In this document: positions 1-9,390 of the stretch, one piece after another
How positions within the stretch are numbered: position 1 is the first letter of the stretch
How the letters are laid out: every line of letters begins with the position of its first letter
Assembly (NCBI RefSeq): GCF_009938165.1
Contig: NZ_AP019649.1
Location: forward strand, 496,001 to 560,000
Source: Vibrio taketomensis
Lineage (GTDB): Bacteria; Pseudomonadota; Gammaproteobacteria; Enterobacterales; Vibrionaceae
Length of the DNA stretch: 64,000 bases
Direction of reading: 5' to 3'
Notes under the pieces: model-generated
Databases searched by the model: none
What the model saw: the letters and a program-made list of their open reading frames with translations, nothing else
What the model was told of the DNA's origin: nothing
Position numbers and translations under genes: made by a program

Positions 1-144
1 AGCCAAACCACGGCTCTTGTACATCTTGAATGACACGTCATTGATAGCACGCATCATTGGTTGTTTTAGGGCATTACTGCTGATAGGAAAATCTTTAATC
101 AGGTTTTTACCTTCTATCAGTAGTTCGCCGAAATCTTTGCTCAT
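1..144 (-). CDS. Peptide/chitin-oligosaccharide-type ABC transporter ATP-binding protein, N-terminal part
   Basis: This is the first 48 codons of a gene that continues past the left edge of the window. The visible protein starts MSKDFGELLIEGKNLIKDFP and runs through the beta-strands that precede the Walker A loop in oligopeptide-type ABC ATPases (DppF/OppF class). It lies 39 bp downstream of a second ATPase gene on the same strand and is the last visible gene of a five-gene transporter operon. Type-5 peptide-family transporters normally have two different ATPases, and this is most likely the second. The Walker motifs lie outside the window, so the call rests on position and the N-terminal sequence. 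Confidence 0.8.
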   Translation of the reverse strand, partial: MSKDFGELLIEGKNLIKDFPISSNALKQPMMRAINDVSFKMYKSRGLA

Positions 145-183
145 AATTGTCTCCAGAAATTATTCGTTTTGCTTATCAGATTG

Positions 184-1167
184 CTAGATTTTGGTCTGGG
201 CAATTGGCTCACCGTAAAGGTGGCAGTTTGAGAAGCGATTTGGCTCGATCTGTCTTAATACGGTTTGTACTTGAGTACATTTTTCATGTACGCGGTCACA
301 ACGAGCTTGGAAACGACAACCTTGCGGTACTTCAAGTAGGTTCAATGGGTTACCTGGAATACCGGTTAACTTAGTTTTTGGACCAGTCAGTGGAGGGAAT
401 GAACTTCCCAGACCCTTGGTGTAAGGGTGGAATGGACTGGTCAAAATTTCTTTTGACGGAGCAACTTCGATCAATTCACCTGAGTACATGATGCCGATAC
501 GGTCTGAGAACTCGACCATTAGAGAAAGGTCGTGAGTAATAAACAGAATCGAGAATCCGAACTCTTCTTTTAGCGCATAAATCTTTTGTAGGATTTCACG
601 TTGAACTACTACGTCTAGTGCTGTAGTCGGTTCATCCATGATGATCATCTTTGGATTTAGAGCTAGTGCAATTGCAATAACCAGGCGTTGACGCATGCCA
701 CCAGAGAACTGGTGAGGATAGTCCGTCAAACGACTTGGGTGAATATCCACGATTTCCAACAGACCTTCAGCACGGCGACGCGCTTGGTCGCGAGTCATGT
801 TCGTATGACGCATGATTACGTCACAGAACTGCTCTTCCATCGTTAATACAGGGTTCAAAGCGTTCATCGCGCTTTGGAACACCATCGACATTTCGCTCCA
901 ACGGAATGCCTGCATGCGTTCATCACTGTACTCTAGAATGTTTTCACCGTTGAAAATTACCTCACCACCGGTAATGAACGCTGGCGGCTTATGTAGGCGC
1001 ATTAGCGAGAACGCAACGGTTGATTTACCACAACCAGACTCACCAGCAAGGCCAAATACTTCACCAGGAGCGATATCAAAGCTTACGTCGTTACATGCGC
1101 GTACATCACCTGCTGCTGTAATGTAGTCTACGCAAAGGTTGCGGATAGAAATTAGTGGTGCTGTCAT
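184..1167 (-). CDS. ABC transporter ATP-binding protein (DppD/OppD class), chitin-oligosaccharide uptake operon
   Basis: This 327-residue cytoplasmic ATPase would power import through the two permeases encoded just upstream. It has Walker A GESGCGKST near residue 45, the signature FSGGMRQR near 160, Walker B MIIMDEPTTALD near 180, and the C-terminal oligopeptide-transporter extension with paired cysteines (CRFQARCDRVHEKC) that in this class can bind an Fe-S cluster. It starts 2 bp after the stop of the permease gene, so translation is probably coupled. By sequence family it looks like a dipeptide transporter. The neighbouring binding protein and ChiS kinase point to chitin oligosaccharides, as for the equivalent V. 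cholerae operon (VC0616-VC0620); the substrate is inferred from that context. Confidence 0.93.
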   Translation of the reverse strand: MTAPLISIRNLCVDYITAAGDVRACNDVSFDIAPGEVFGLAGESGCGKSTVAFSLMRLHKPPAFITGGEVIFNGENILEYSDERMQAFRWSEMSMVFQSAMNALNPVLTMEEQFCDVIMRHTNMTRDQARRRAEGLLEIVDIHPSRLTDYPHQFSGGMRQRLVIAIALALNPKMIIMDEPTTALDVVVQREILQKIYALKEEFGFSILFITHDLSLMVEFSDRIGIMYSGELIEVAPSKEILTSPFHPYTKGLGSSFPPLTGPKTKLTGIPGNPLNLLEVPQGCRFQARCDRVHEKCTQVQTVLRQIEPNRFSNCHLYGEPIAQTKI

Positions 1168-1169
1168 AA

Positions 1170-2195
1170 TTATTTATCTCCGCTCAAAATTGCATTTTGA
1201 GGCGCTAGCTCAAGCTCACGCTCTTTCTTCTCTTGTTCTGCTAGTTTCTTCCAGCGCTTCATGCCTTTGTGTGAACGTAGCTGCGGGTTAGCAATTTCGT
1301 CTACTGCAAAGTTAAGTAGTGCAAGACCAGTCATTAGAATAATCAGTGCAGAACAAGGAGCTAATAGTTCCCACCATGCGCCGATTAGCATTGATGAAGA
1401 CGTTTGTACGTTGTAAAGCATGATGCCCCAGCTCACAGTGTTTGGATCGCCCAGACCCAAGAATGAAATGGTGGCTTCCATCATGATTGCGTACATAACA
1501 GAACCGATAAAGCTTGCACCAACGATTGGAATTAGGTTCGGCAGAATCTCAATGAAGATGATACGCCATGAAGATTCACCCAATACTTCCGCTGCTTTAA
1601 CAAACTCTTTTTCGCGCAGAGCCATGGTTTGCGAACGTACAACACGCGCACCCCAGGCCCAGGAGGTAAAGCCGATAATCAAGGCGATGGTGAGAGGGCC
1701 TGCTTCACCGATAAATGCCGCCAATACGAACAACAGTGGATATTGCGGTATAACCAACATGATGTTCATCGCTGCGGTTAAGAAGTCATCGACACGACCA
1801 CCGAAGTAACCTGCCGAGATACCGATTACCGTTGCTAAGAAACATACTGCGATACCAGCACCGAAACCGACAGATAGAGACACGCGCGCACCGTGTACGA
1901 ATTGTGACCAAATGTCACGACCCATACGGCTAGTACCCATTACGTGATCCGCTTTCTTAGACATTGCAAGTGTACGGCGGTCATCTGCTAGGTTAGTTGC
2001 TACCCAGCCATCTGGGTTTGCTTTTGCTGCTTTCACAACGAAAGCAGGGTATTCATGTGGGTTACCTGTACGTTTATCTGGCGCATGTTTTGCCAATACT
2101 GGTGCAAATAGGGCAATAAATAGGAATGCCATTAAGATGATGCTACCCACTAGGGCCATCGGGTTACCGATTACGAGTTTAACGAAGCCTTTCAT
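1170..2195 (-). CDS. ABC transporter permease (DppC/OppC class), chitin-oligosaccharide uptake operon
   Basis: This 341-residue inner-membrane subunit has an N-terminal membrane segment (about residues 12-35), a periplasmic loop, then five further hydrophobic segments. The cytoplasmic ATPase-contact loop is recognisable from about residue 195 (EFVKAAEVLGES, followed by the IFIEILPNLIPI helix). A charged, Lys/Glu-rich tail follows the last segment. Genes on either side are 2 bp away, as in a tightly packed operon. Family assignment is firm; substrate is inferred from the binding protein and adjacent chiS. Confidence 0.92.
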   Translation of the reverse strand: MKGFVKLVIGNPMALVGSIILMAFLFIALFAPVLAKHAPDKRTGNPHEYPAFVVKAAKANPDGWVATNLADDRRTLAMSKKADHVMGTSRMGRDIWSQFVHGARVSLSVGFGAGIAVCFLATVIGISAGYFGGRVDDFLTAAMNIMLVIPQYPLLFVLAAFIGEAGPLTIALIIGFTSWAWGARVVRSQTMALREKEFVKAAEVLGESSWRIIFIEILPNLIPIVGASFIGSVMYAIMMEATISFLGLGDPNTVSWGIMLYNVQTSSSMLIGAWWELLAPCSALIILMTGLALLNFAVDEIANPQLRSHKGMKRWKKLAEQEKKERELELAPQNAILSGDK

Positions 2196-2197
2196 AA

Positions 2198-3184
2198 TTA
2201 TTTGCCTCCCTTGCGTAGGCGAGGGTCTAGTACAACGTAAAGCATGTCAGCCAGTAGGTTAAAGAACAGCATGAATAGCGTCATGATAAGTAGCTGACCT
2301 TGAAGAACTTGGTAGTCACGCGCTTTGATTGCGTTAAACAGAACTGAACCTAGACCTGGGTAGTTGAAGATGATCTCGATAATAAGCTGACCACCGATCG
2401 CCATACCTAGTGCCATAGAAAGTGCTGTTACACTTGGAAGCATCGCGTTACGTGCTGCGTAGTTGAATACCACGCGTTTTTCACTTAGACCCTTACCTTT
2501 AGCCATCGTGATGTAGTCTTCTGCAAGTAGGTTAATCATGTTGTTACGCATGTTTACCAAGAAGCCACCGATTTGAACGATAGATGCACAGACAAGAGGG
2601 AGCACTGCGTGGTAAGCCGCATCTTTATAGAATGCCCAGCTTGTCCAATCTGGTGTTGTACCCGCTGTGTAAGCGTAGCCAGTTGGGAACCACTTTAAGC
2701 CGATAGCAAAGGTAAACAGTGCAATCATCGCAATAACAACTTGAGGTACTGCTTGAATAACTAGCATGCCCGGAGTGATGAACGCGTCATACTTGCTGCC
2801 GCGGTGCCAAGCTGCGTAGATACCAAGAATCGAACCCAAAGAGAACGAAAGTACTACTGCTGTACCAGCTAGGAATAGTGACCAGCCAAATGCGCCACCT
2901 AGTAGCTCATTTACTGATAGAGGGTAAAGTTGAATTGAAGTACCCAACTCCCAGCTTAGAATGTTTTTCATGTAGGCCAAGTATTGCATCCAAAGTGGAC
3001 CATCTACGAAGCCAAGTAGTTTTTTCATCGCTTCGATACGCTCAGGCGTAACGTTAGCGGCTGCGTTAGCAAACATCATGGTAACTGGGTCACCAGGCAT
3101 TGCTCGTGGAATAATGAAGTTTAAAGTCGCGGCAACTAGGAGCGCGATAAAATAAAATGACAAACGTCTTAAAAAATAACCCAT
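2198..3184 (-). CDS. ABC transporter permease (DppB/OppB class), chitin-oligosaccharide uptake operon
   Basis: This 328-residue inner-membrane permease opens with the family hallmark N-terminus (MGYFLRRLSFYFIALLVAA, then NFIIPRAMPGDPV), has about six membrane segments, and carries the ATPase-contact loop (DYITMAKGKGLSEKRVV) near residue 225. It pairs with the DppC-class permease 2 bp downstream to form the channel. It is separated from the binding-protein gene by 175 bp that hold a strong hairpin, which may lower transporter expression relative to the binding protein. Confidence 0.92.
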   Translation of the reverse strand: MGYFLRRLSFYFIALLVAATLNFIIPRAMPGDPVTMMFANAAANVTPERIEAMKKLLGFVDGPLWMQYLAYMKNILSWELGTSIQLYPLSVNELLGGAFGWSLFLAGTAVVLSFSLGSILGIYAAWHRGSKYDAFITPGMLVIQAVPQVVIAMIALFTFAIGLKWFPTGYAYTAGTTPDWTSWAFYKDAAYHAVLPLVCASIVQIGGFLVNMRNNMINLLAEDYITMAKGKGLSEKRVVFNYAARNAMLPSVTALSMALGMAIGGQLIIEIIFNYPGLGSVLFNAIKARDYQVLQGQLLIMTLFMLFFNLLADMLYVVLDPRLRKGGK

Positions 3185-3321
3185 AACTTACACCTTACTC
3201 ACCCAGATATTTCCTGTCCCTGGTGTCAGGTCGCTCTTAGCGAAACCACAAATTTGAGCGTAAAAATCCCCTGACGCTTTGCGCCATTCCTTAAACGACC
3301 GATAGGATTAGGGGGGGATGT

Positions 3322-3344
3322 GCGGCGCACGGAATGTGCGCCGC
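3322..3344 (-). promoter_or_regulatory. Perfect 9-bp hairpin between binding-protein and permease genes
   Basis: GCGGCGCAC, a five-base loop and GTGCGCCGC form a perfect GC-rich stem 15 bp past the binding-protein stop codon. On the minus-strand transcript it is followed by a C-rich run rather than a U-run, so it looks like an RNA-stabilising or partial-stop element, not a classical terminator. Such hairpins commonly sit between the highly expressed binding protein and the membrane subunits of ABC operons. Function is inferred. Confidence 0.6.
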
Positions 3345-3359
3345 TAGATTGAATATCTA

Positions 3360-5042
3360 TTACTTAACTGGTTTTAGGTCCAGTACGTGTAGTAGACGTT
3401 CAGGGATACCAGCCCATACGTTTGGACGGCCCTTAGGATTTTCTTCGTTCCACCAACCAGTGAAGCGAGTTGTATTGTATTGGTACATGTATGCACCAGA
3501 CATTACAGGGATCGTTACTTGGTCAGCTGCGATGATCGCTTGGATACCGTGAGCGATTTCCAATTGTTCCGCTTTATCTGCAGTCTTGTAGAAGCTGTTT
3601 AGTAGCTGGTCTAGCTTAGCATTCTTGTAGAAGTGCATTGCGAAACGAGGCATACCGTCGCCAGATTGCAGTTCAGAGTTGTATGCACTGTTCCAGTACA
3701 TGTGTGGATCTGCACCGTGGAAGTAGTTAGTGTATGCAACGTCGTATGTACCTTCTAGCATCTCTTGGTTGTACACAGAGAAGTCTGGTGTACGAGCTTT
3801 CGCTTTGATGCCAACTTCAGCTAGTTGCTCAACAGCAAGTTGAACAGTGTTGTTGAAGTCAGTCCAACCGTTTGGAGATTGGATTAGAAGTTCGAAAGAT
3901 TTACCAGATGGCGTGTCAACGAAACCGTCTTTGTTCACATCTTTAAAGCCAGCTTTCGCTAGAAGCTCTTTAGCGCCTTCAACGTTGTATGTGTTGAAGC
4001 CTTGGTATTTCTTATGAGTTTCTTCATCAGACCAAGTCTTAAATGCGTAACCTAGACCAGAAGCGAAGTCGTTCACTGTACCGCCACCGTAGAATGCGAT
4101 GTCGATAATAGTTTGACGGTCAAGAGCCATAGAGAACGCGCGACGGAAGTCAACGTTAGTTAGTGCTTCGTTCTTAGCTGCGTCTGGGTTTTTGAAGTTA
4201 ACTACGAATGCTTGAGTACCTGATGGCGGGTACCAGTATTGGTGGTTAGGACTTGCTGCTGCGTATGTACGATCGATATCTGGAATGAATGAAGAAGACC
4301 AGTCGATTTCGCTGTTTACAACTTTACCAAGGAATTGGTCGTTGTTTGCGATTTGAGGAACGCGTAGACAGTCAACATCTAGGTTGTCTGCATCCCAGTA
4401 TTTAGGGTTAGCACACTGGATGTATAGCTGACCAGTAAATGTATCGATCTCAGTAAATGGACCAGTACCTACTGGGTTTTCGTTCGTGAAGGTAGCTGCA
4501 TCTTTAACTTTGCTCCAGACGTGCTCTGGAACTACAGGTACTTTAACGATTTCGTAAGCTGCGTTTGAGTTAGCTTCTTTGATGTTGAACTTAACTTGGT
4601 AGTCGTTCAATTTTTCAACGCTAGAAACCCAGTTGTTGATACCGCTTTGGTCTAGTTCAGGTTTAGCTTTAACTAGTTCAAATGAGTAAACAACGTCATC
4701 AGCATCGAATTTTTCGCCATCAGACCAAGTCACACCCTTACGAATGTCAAAAACAACGCTTAGTAGATCGTCAGCAATTGTGTAGTTCTCTGCTAGACGG
4801 AATACTGGAGTGTTACCTTGCATTTCGTTAAATACAACTAGAGGCTCGTAAATAAAGTCAGTTGTTGTATGTAGGTTAGTAGCACCTAAGAATGGGTTGA
4901 AGTTACGAACGAAAGTTGTAAATTCTTTAGGGTAGATTGTTAGTTCACTGCGTTCTGCAGCAGTTGCTACTGATGCAAAACCAGTAGTTGCTGTTGCGAT
5001 GATCGCTGTTGCTAGTGCAGTTTTTTTAATGTTGGCAAGCAT
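3360..5042 (-). CDS. cbp: Periplasmic chitin-oligosaccharide-binding protein (family 5 solute-binding protein)
   Basis: This 560-residue secreted protein has a signal peptide (MLANIKKTALATAIIATATT, processed near AAERS around residue 30) and the full-length fold of peptide-type (family 5) binding proteins, including the NPFL and YEPLVVFN segments near the N-terminus and GTGPF near residue 195. It is the first gene of the transporter operon and its gene ends 300 bp beyond chiS. In V. cholerae the orthologue at this position (VC0620, CBP) binds chitin oligosaccharides and also holds ChiS inactive in the periplasm until ligand arrives. This dual role is established for V. cholerae and inferred here from gene order. 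Confidence 0.92.
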   Translation of the reverse strand: MLANIKKTALATAIIATATTGFASVATAAERSELTIYPKEFTTFVRNFNPFLGATNLHTTTDFIYEPLVVFNEMQGNTPVFRLAENYTIADDLLSVVFDIRKGVTWSDGEKFDADDVVYSFELVKAKPELDQSGINNWVSSVEKLNDYQVKFNIKEANSNAAYEIVKVPVVPEHVWSKVKDAATFTNENPVGTGPFTEIDTFTGQLYIQCANPKYWDADNLDVDCLRVPQIANNDQFLGKVVNSEIDWSSSFIPDIDRTYAAASPNHQYWYPPSGTQAFVVNFKNPDAAKNEALTNVDFRRAFSMALDRQTIIDIAFYGGGTVNDFASGLGYAFKTWSDEETHKKYQGFNTYNVEGAKELLAKAGFKDVNKDGFVDTPSGKSFELLIQSPNGWTDFNNTVQLAVEQLAEVGIKAKARTPDFSVYNQEMLEGTYDVAYTNYFHGADPHMYWNSAYNSELQSGDGMPRFAMHFYKNAKLDQLLNSFYKTADKAEQLEIAHGIQAIIAADQVTIPVMSGAYMYQYNTTRFTGWWNEENPKGRPNVWAGIPERLLHVLDLKPVK

Positions 5043-5637
5043 AGCTGTTCCTTACTATTTGCTTTCATTTCACTAATGGATACGAATGTTATCAATTGAT
5101 GAACACTCACTAAGGCCTACCTCAAATAAGGATGGATAACGTCGGAGGTTGTCATTCATCCTGAGTGGCCTGTAGACCTCAGGCAGGGTTAAGAAAACAC
5201 CTTATTCGTCGGTTTAGCAATTGCGTTTCCCGTCAAAAACGTTAAAAACACCTCCGTTCACGTCAATAACGTAAATATTCAATCTCAATTGCACCAAATT
5301 GGTGAAAATCCCCTGTTGATATAGCTCGCAAAAATCCGCCGGTTGATACACTTATGTAAGTGGTTACTATCGCTATGAGTTATCTATTTTAAAGGTTTGC
5401 GTTCTTGTTTTTGGATGTGAGATCTTAGTCACTGCTAATGTAAAAGGTTAATTTCACACGCTAATTTAATTCTGCCGAATTATTGTGATAACTCTCTCAA
5501 ATACGTTCTAATATTGGTCAGATTGTGCTTTTTTACTGCAATTGAGTCTGTCATTAGCAAAAAAATACGCAATTTTGACGGTGATATTTGGGTTGTTTTT
5601 CGCCGTGTAAAAACTGTTTTTACGGGTAAGATTGAGG
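5043..5637 (-). other. Intergenic region with the chitin-transport operon promoter
   Basis: About 600 bp without a credible ORF separate the binding-protein gene from chiS. It is AT-rich and must hold the operon promoter, read on the minus strand. A partial CRP-type site, TGTGA-N6-TCTCA, lies at 5484-5499. In V. cholerae this promoter is controlled by ChiS, SlmA and CRP. I could not define their sites reliably by eye. Confidence 0.5.
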
Positions 5638-5665
5638 CAAAAAAAAGCCCACTTTGAAAGTGGGC
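5638..5665 (-). terminator. Rho-independent terminator of chiS
   Basis: Stem GCCCACTTT/AAAGTGGGC (5647-5665) is followed on the minus strand by a run of U residues (the A-run at 5638-5646). It lies 32 bp past the chiS stop codon. Confidence 0.9.
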
Positions 5666-5696
5666 TTAGCATTTATATCGTACTTATTTTATCGCG

Positions 5697-8600
5697 CTAA
5701 GTGGTGAGCAAATACTGCAGCTTATCCCGCAGCTCTTCAATCTTAGTTCGCTCTTTGGTCATATCTTTGCAGTTATCTAAAATGTACTCTAGTGAATTCA
5801 ACACCGTGCGCCAGCGTGGCGTCTTCGGTAGAGTTTCGATACGCAAATATTTATCCAGAGTTCGAGTTTGTAGCGTACTACGGTCCAAATAAACTCGCCA
5901 TAGACCACTTTGCTCAGCAAAAGTAAATTTGCTGTGACCTGATGAGCTTTCCCAATAATCCAGAGCTGTGGTCATTGCGTCCACCAGTACTTCACGCATC
6001 AAATCTTGCTTAGATTTTTGGTCACTGCTAACGCGATCTGCCAAGCGTGTAAATTCGCCGCCGAGCTCTTTCAGTTGCTGTAGCTTGCCTTTATCACCAT
6101 CAAAAGCGTAGCTGCTTAGCGCTTCAATTGCAGTTTCTAAGTTATTGATGCGTTGAGCGTTTACACCACCACCGTTATCAAAGATATACATTGATTTTAG
6201 GCCAGAAGCCTCAGGTAGGCGCAAAATGTCTGCATCGATATGTTGACGCATATCTTCCACATAAATATCAACCTTCCCGCAGTAGTGTTCTTGGCTGATA
6301 TCGAGGAATCGAGGGGCAAGAATCTCTTCTGAGCTTGAACGCTTGAGTTGTTCTACGGAGCGCTTAAATAGTCGTGCTGCAGCCTCATTCGCGAAGCGAA
6401 TTCGATTGTCATTACGTGTACACACGATGGCTTCTGGTGCTGATTCTAATTGCTCTAAAAGCCTGCCTTGAGTTTCAATCAAGCTGGCTTCAACGGCCGC
6501 GCGGTGGCGCAATTCGTCTTGCAACACTTGGTTTTCGATACGACGTTTTTCCGCCTGGCTTGCCGATAGGTGCACTAAAATACGCGCGGCGAGTTCCTGC
6601 TTATTAAACGGTTTAGATAAATAGTCATTCGCACCAGAGTTAAAACCACGAATTCGGTCGTCCGCTTGATTGAGCGCGGTAAGCATAATTACTGGAAGCT
6701 CGATATTATCGTAGCTTTCACGTATCGACTCACACACTTGATAACCACTCAGGCCAGGCATCATAACATCCAGCAGCACAAGTTCTGGTTTCTCTTCTTC
6801 GATTGACTGCAGAGCTTCATAGCCATCTTTTGCTGTGCGTACTCGGTAGCCGGCGAGACGAAGGAAACTATCTAAAACGCGTAAGTTGACGGGTTCGTCA
6901 TCAACGACGAGTAACAATTCACCATCAGGATTTTCCGGTAGACTCGCCTCTACCGTCTCTTCCATGGCGTAACTTTCAGGAGCTTGGAAATGTAAGCTGT
7001 CACTATGGCGAGCTTGTGCAACCTGATCTTCGGTGGCTAGTGGTAACGTAAAGCTAAATGTCGTGCCGACCATAGGCTGGCTACTGACGTACAAAGAACC
7101 GCCCATTAGTTCAACTAATTGACGACTAATAGAGAGGCCTAATCCTGCACCTTGACGGTAACGACTGGCATCATCGCCAGCTTGAATCAGAGGTTCAAAA
7201 ATATGCTCCAGCTGATCGGCGGGAATGCCTTGGCCGGTATCGACCACTTGAACGCGCATTTTTGCGTCGACAATATTGGCAGAGATAACGATCTTGCCTT
7301 CACGCGTGTATTTGATGGCATTACCAACTAAGTTATATAGCACTTGCTCAAGTCGTTGCGGATCTGCGCACACCCAAACTGGCTCAACGGGCACTTGGTT
7401 GATAATTCGAATCTGTTTATTGCCTAATAAATGGGAAGAAAGCTCAAGTACTAAGCGTGTGGCACTGGATAGGTCTACCGCACAGGTATCGATATCCATA
7501 TTGCCATAACGCATTTTGTGATAGTCGAGCAAGTCGTCCACTAATGTGGTTAGACGCTGTCCACTGCTAATGATGATGCCTAGTTGATACTTATGCTCGG
7601 AACGAATAGGGCCGTTCGCACCAGAAATTAATGCTTCAGCAATTCCGACCATACCGTGTAAGGGCGTTCTTAGCTCATGTGAGGTTGTTGCTAAGAACTC
7701 ATCTTTAAGTTTATTGGCCAGTTGCAACTCTTCATTCTTTTTACGAATTAACTTTAGGTTGTTCTCTAGCTCTTCATTTTGCTCTCGAATCAGCTGCATT
7801 TTTTCACGAATAGAACGTTGCATTCGTTCAAATGCGGTTGCTAAGCGGCCAATTTCATCGGTCCGTTCAGTATTGATCTCCGCACTGAGATCGCCAGCGG
7901 AGGCTTTTTCGGCTGACCAAGTGAGTTTCAGCAATGGTGCGGTAATGAAATTGGATAAATAGTGAGAAGAGACAATCACCACCAAAATAGCAACCAGCAT
8001 CGCGATGACAAACAAGGTTTCGAGTTGTTTGATGCGAGAGAATGCCTCTTTTTCTGATACTTCGACCACTAATGCCCAGTCCAATCCTTTAGCTTGAATG
8101 TGACTATGAGCGGCGATAATTTCTTCACCTAAACTATTGGTAAAAGTGCCAACTGAGGTAGGTTGAGTAAACGCTTGATTGATAATCGATTGGCTGTTAT
8201 CAACATCTTCTTGGCTATAAGAAAGTGTGCGTAATTGATTGTTCTTGTTAACCAATAATGTCTTGATCGACCAGACGTTATTATTGTCAGCGATTAACTT
8301 GGTTAAGCTATTATTCGGCAAGCGGAACATTGCGTAGCTGTGTAGGTAACCTTGCTGAATAATTGGAGCACCAATCCAGGCGTAACTTTTTCCTTCATGT
8401 TCAGCAAAGTCAGAAAAAACCACGGGTGTATAGTCGAGGCTTTGTTTTCTTTTCTGTGCGACTTCGTCCTGCAGCGCTTTAAATGCCTTTCCTAAGTTGT
8501 CGTTGTGGTACTTTCCGTCAAGTAAGTTGGTGCCAAAATAGTCGTGCTTATAAATCGAATACGTCACGTTGCCGTTAATATCGACCAGCAAAATGTCGTC

Positions 8601-9080
8601 AAAATCAGAGCGTTTGAGTAACTCCAAAAACGAACCGTGATAACGCTTGTGCAGTAGGCGGTAGCGTTCCGTCGCATTAAATACCTCAGACTCCGGCAAA
8701 ATTGACGTTTTTATTTGATCACCTGATCCGATGATATAGCGCTGCTGTGCCAATTGTCTTGCATCCTCAATGTTGAGGCCAAGGTTTTGAAAGGCGTTGA
8801 CTAAACCATAGAAGCGGCCACCGCTGGCATAAGCGAGTTCCGAGCGCACGACGCCCATAACCTCTGATTCCCTTGCGTTAAGATAATCGACAATTTGCTG
8901 TTGCTTACTATCTCGAACAGAAATTAAGTGAGAGGTGCTTTGTTCTTGTAAGTCTTGGCTATGTGAATGCAGAAAAAACAGCGCAATAACAGTCAACGGT
9001 GTAATGCTAAGTGCAAGAAACGCTAGCATCAGCGTATGTTGCAGGCGCTTAAATCTCTGTTTGCGGTACAACTTAAACAT
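5697..9080 (-). CDS. chiS: ChiS-like hybrid sensor histidine kinase / DNA-binding regulator of chitin utilisation
   Basis: About 1127 residues from this start. In the longest-frame numbering (ATG at 9101, 1134 residues): membrane segment 24-44, periplasmic sensor about 45-360, second membrane segment 363-380, HAMP linker, HisKA with phospho-acceptor His475 in SHELRTPLHG, HATPase with YNLVGNAIKY, DTGQGIP and GAGLGLS, receiver domain with Asp778 in VLLDVMMPG and Lys830, a PAS-like region about 880-990, and a C-terminal domain of roughly 100 residues. The ATG at 9080 (MFKLYRK) puts the His and Asp close to the V. cholerae positions, so I prefer it; neither start has a good ribosome site. V. cholerae ChiS binds the chb promoter directly through its C-terminus and is restrained by the chitin-binding protein. 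Its neighbour here is that binding protein. Confidence 0.93.
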   Translation of the reverse strand: MFKLYRKQRFKRLQHTLMLAFLALSITPLTVIALFFLHSHSQDLQEQSTSHLISVRDSKQQQIVDYLNARESEVMGVVRSELAYASGGRFYGLVNAFQNLGLNIEDARQLAQQRYIIGSGDQIKTSILPESEVFNATERYRLLHKRYHGSFLELLKRSDFDDILLVDINGNVTYSIYKHDYFGTNLLDGKYHNDNLGKAFKALQDEVAQKRKQSLDYTPVVFSDFAEHEGKSYAWIGAPIIQQGYLHSYAMFRLPNNSLTKLIADNNNVWSIKTLLVNKNNQLRTLSYSQEDVDNSQSIINQAFTQPTSVGTFTNSLGEEIIAAHSHIQAKGLDWALVVEVSEKEAFSRIKQLETLFVIAMLVAILVVIVSSHYLSNFITAPLLKLTWSAEKASAGDLSAEINTERTDEIGRLATAFERMQRSIREKMQLIREQNEELENNLKLIRKKNEELQLANKLKDEFLATTSHELRTPLHGMVGIAEALISGANGPIRSEHKYQLGIIISSGQRLTTLVDDLLDYHKMRYGNMDIDTCAVDLSSATRLVLELSSHLLGNKQIRIINQVPVEPVWVCADPQRLEQVLYNLVGNAIKYTREGKIVISANIVDAKMRVQVVDTGQGIPADQLEHIFEPLIQAGDDASRYRQGAGLGLSISRQLVELMGGSLYVSSQPMVGTTFSFTLPLATEDQVAQARHSDSLHFQAPESYAMEETVEASLPENPDGELLLVVDDEPVNLRVLDSFLRLAGYRVRTAKDGYEALQSIEEEKPELVLLDVMMPGLSGYQVCESIRESYDNIELPVIMLTALNQADDRIRGFNSGANDYLSKPFNKQELAARILVHLSASQAEKRRIENQVLQDELRHRAAVEASLIETQGRLLEQLESAPEAIVCTRNDNRIRFANEAAARLFKRSVEQLKRSSSEEILAPRFLDISQEHYCGKVDIYVEDMRQHIDADILRLPEASGLKSMYIFDNGGGVNAQRINNLETAIEALSSYAFDGDKGKLQQLKELGGEFTRLADRVSSDQKSKQDLMREVLVDAMTTALDYWESSSGHSKFTFAEQSGLWRVYLDRSTLQTRTLDKYLRIETLPKTPRWRTVLNSLEYILDNCKDMTKERTKIEELRDKLQYLLTT

Positions 9081-9358
9081 AATGAGATGATTACTTTCCA
9101 TGAAAGCTGGTTCAAATTAACCAGGGGTTAAAACATGTCACTTCGGTTGTTTCGCGGGCGGCATCGCACATGAGAAGGGCTCGTCAAAAACGAAGAAGTG
9201 TGAATTTTCCTAAAATGACAAAATTAACGAGTTTTTTTGCTTTGACAAGTAAGTCCAACACAAAGCGTGGTAGGCAGCGCATAAGGTACTAAGTGTATCC
9301 GTCACTGTTGAGGGCGGAGTTTCTCGGATAGAAATTTGGCAGGTAATGCGGAAAATAA

Positions 9359-9385
9359 TGCCCAACCAAAGGTTTTGGCTGGGCA
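9359..9385 (-). terminator. Probable terminator after rsmC
   Basis: TGCCCA-CCAAA pairs with TTTGG-TGGGCA just past the rsmC stop codon; the minus-strand transcript continues with a broken U-run (TTATTTTCC). The stem has one mismatch and the tail is imperfect. Confidence 0.6.
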
Positions 9386-9390
9386 TAGGA

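Noticed and set aside
5406..5430. Possible CRP site around TGTGAGATCTTAGTCACT
   Set aside because: The spacing between half-sites is eight bases, not six.
5484..5499. CRP-like site TGTGA-N6-TCTCA
   Set aside because: One mismatch in the second half and weak flanks; kept only as a remark in the intergenic entry.
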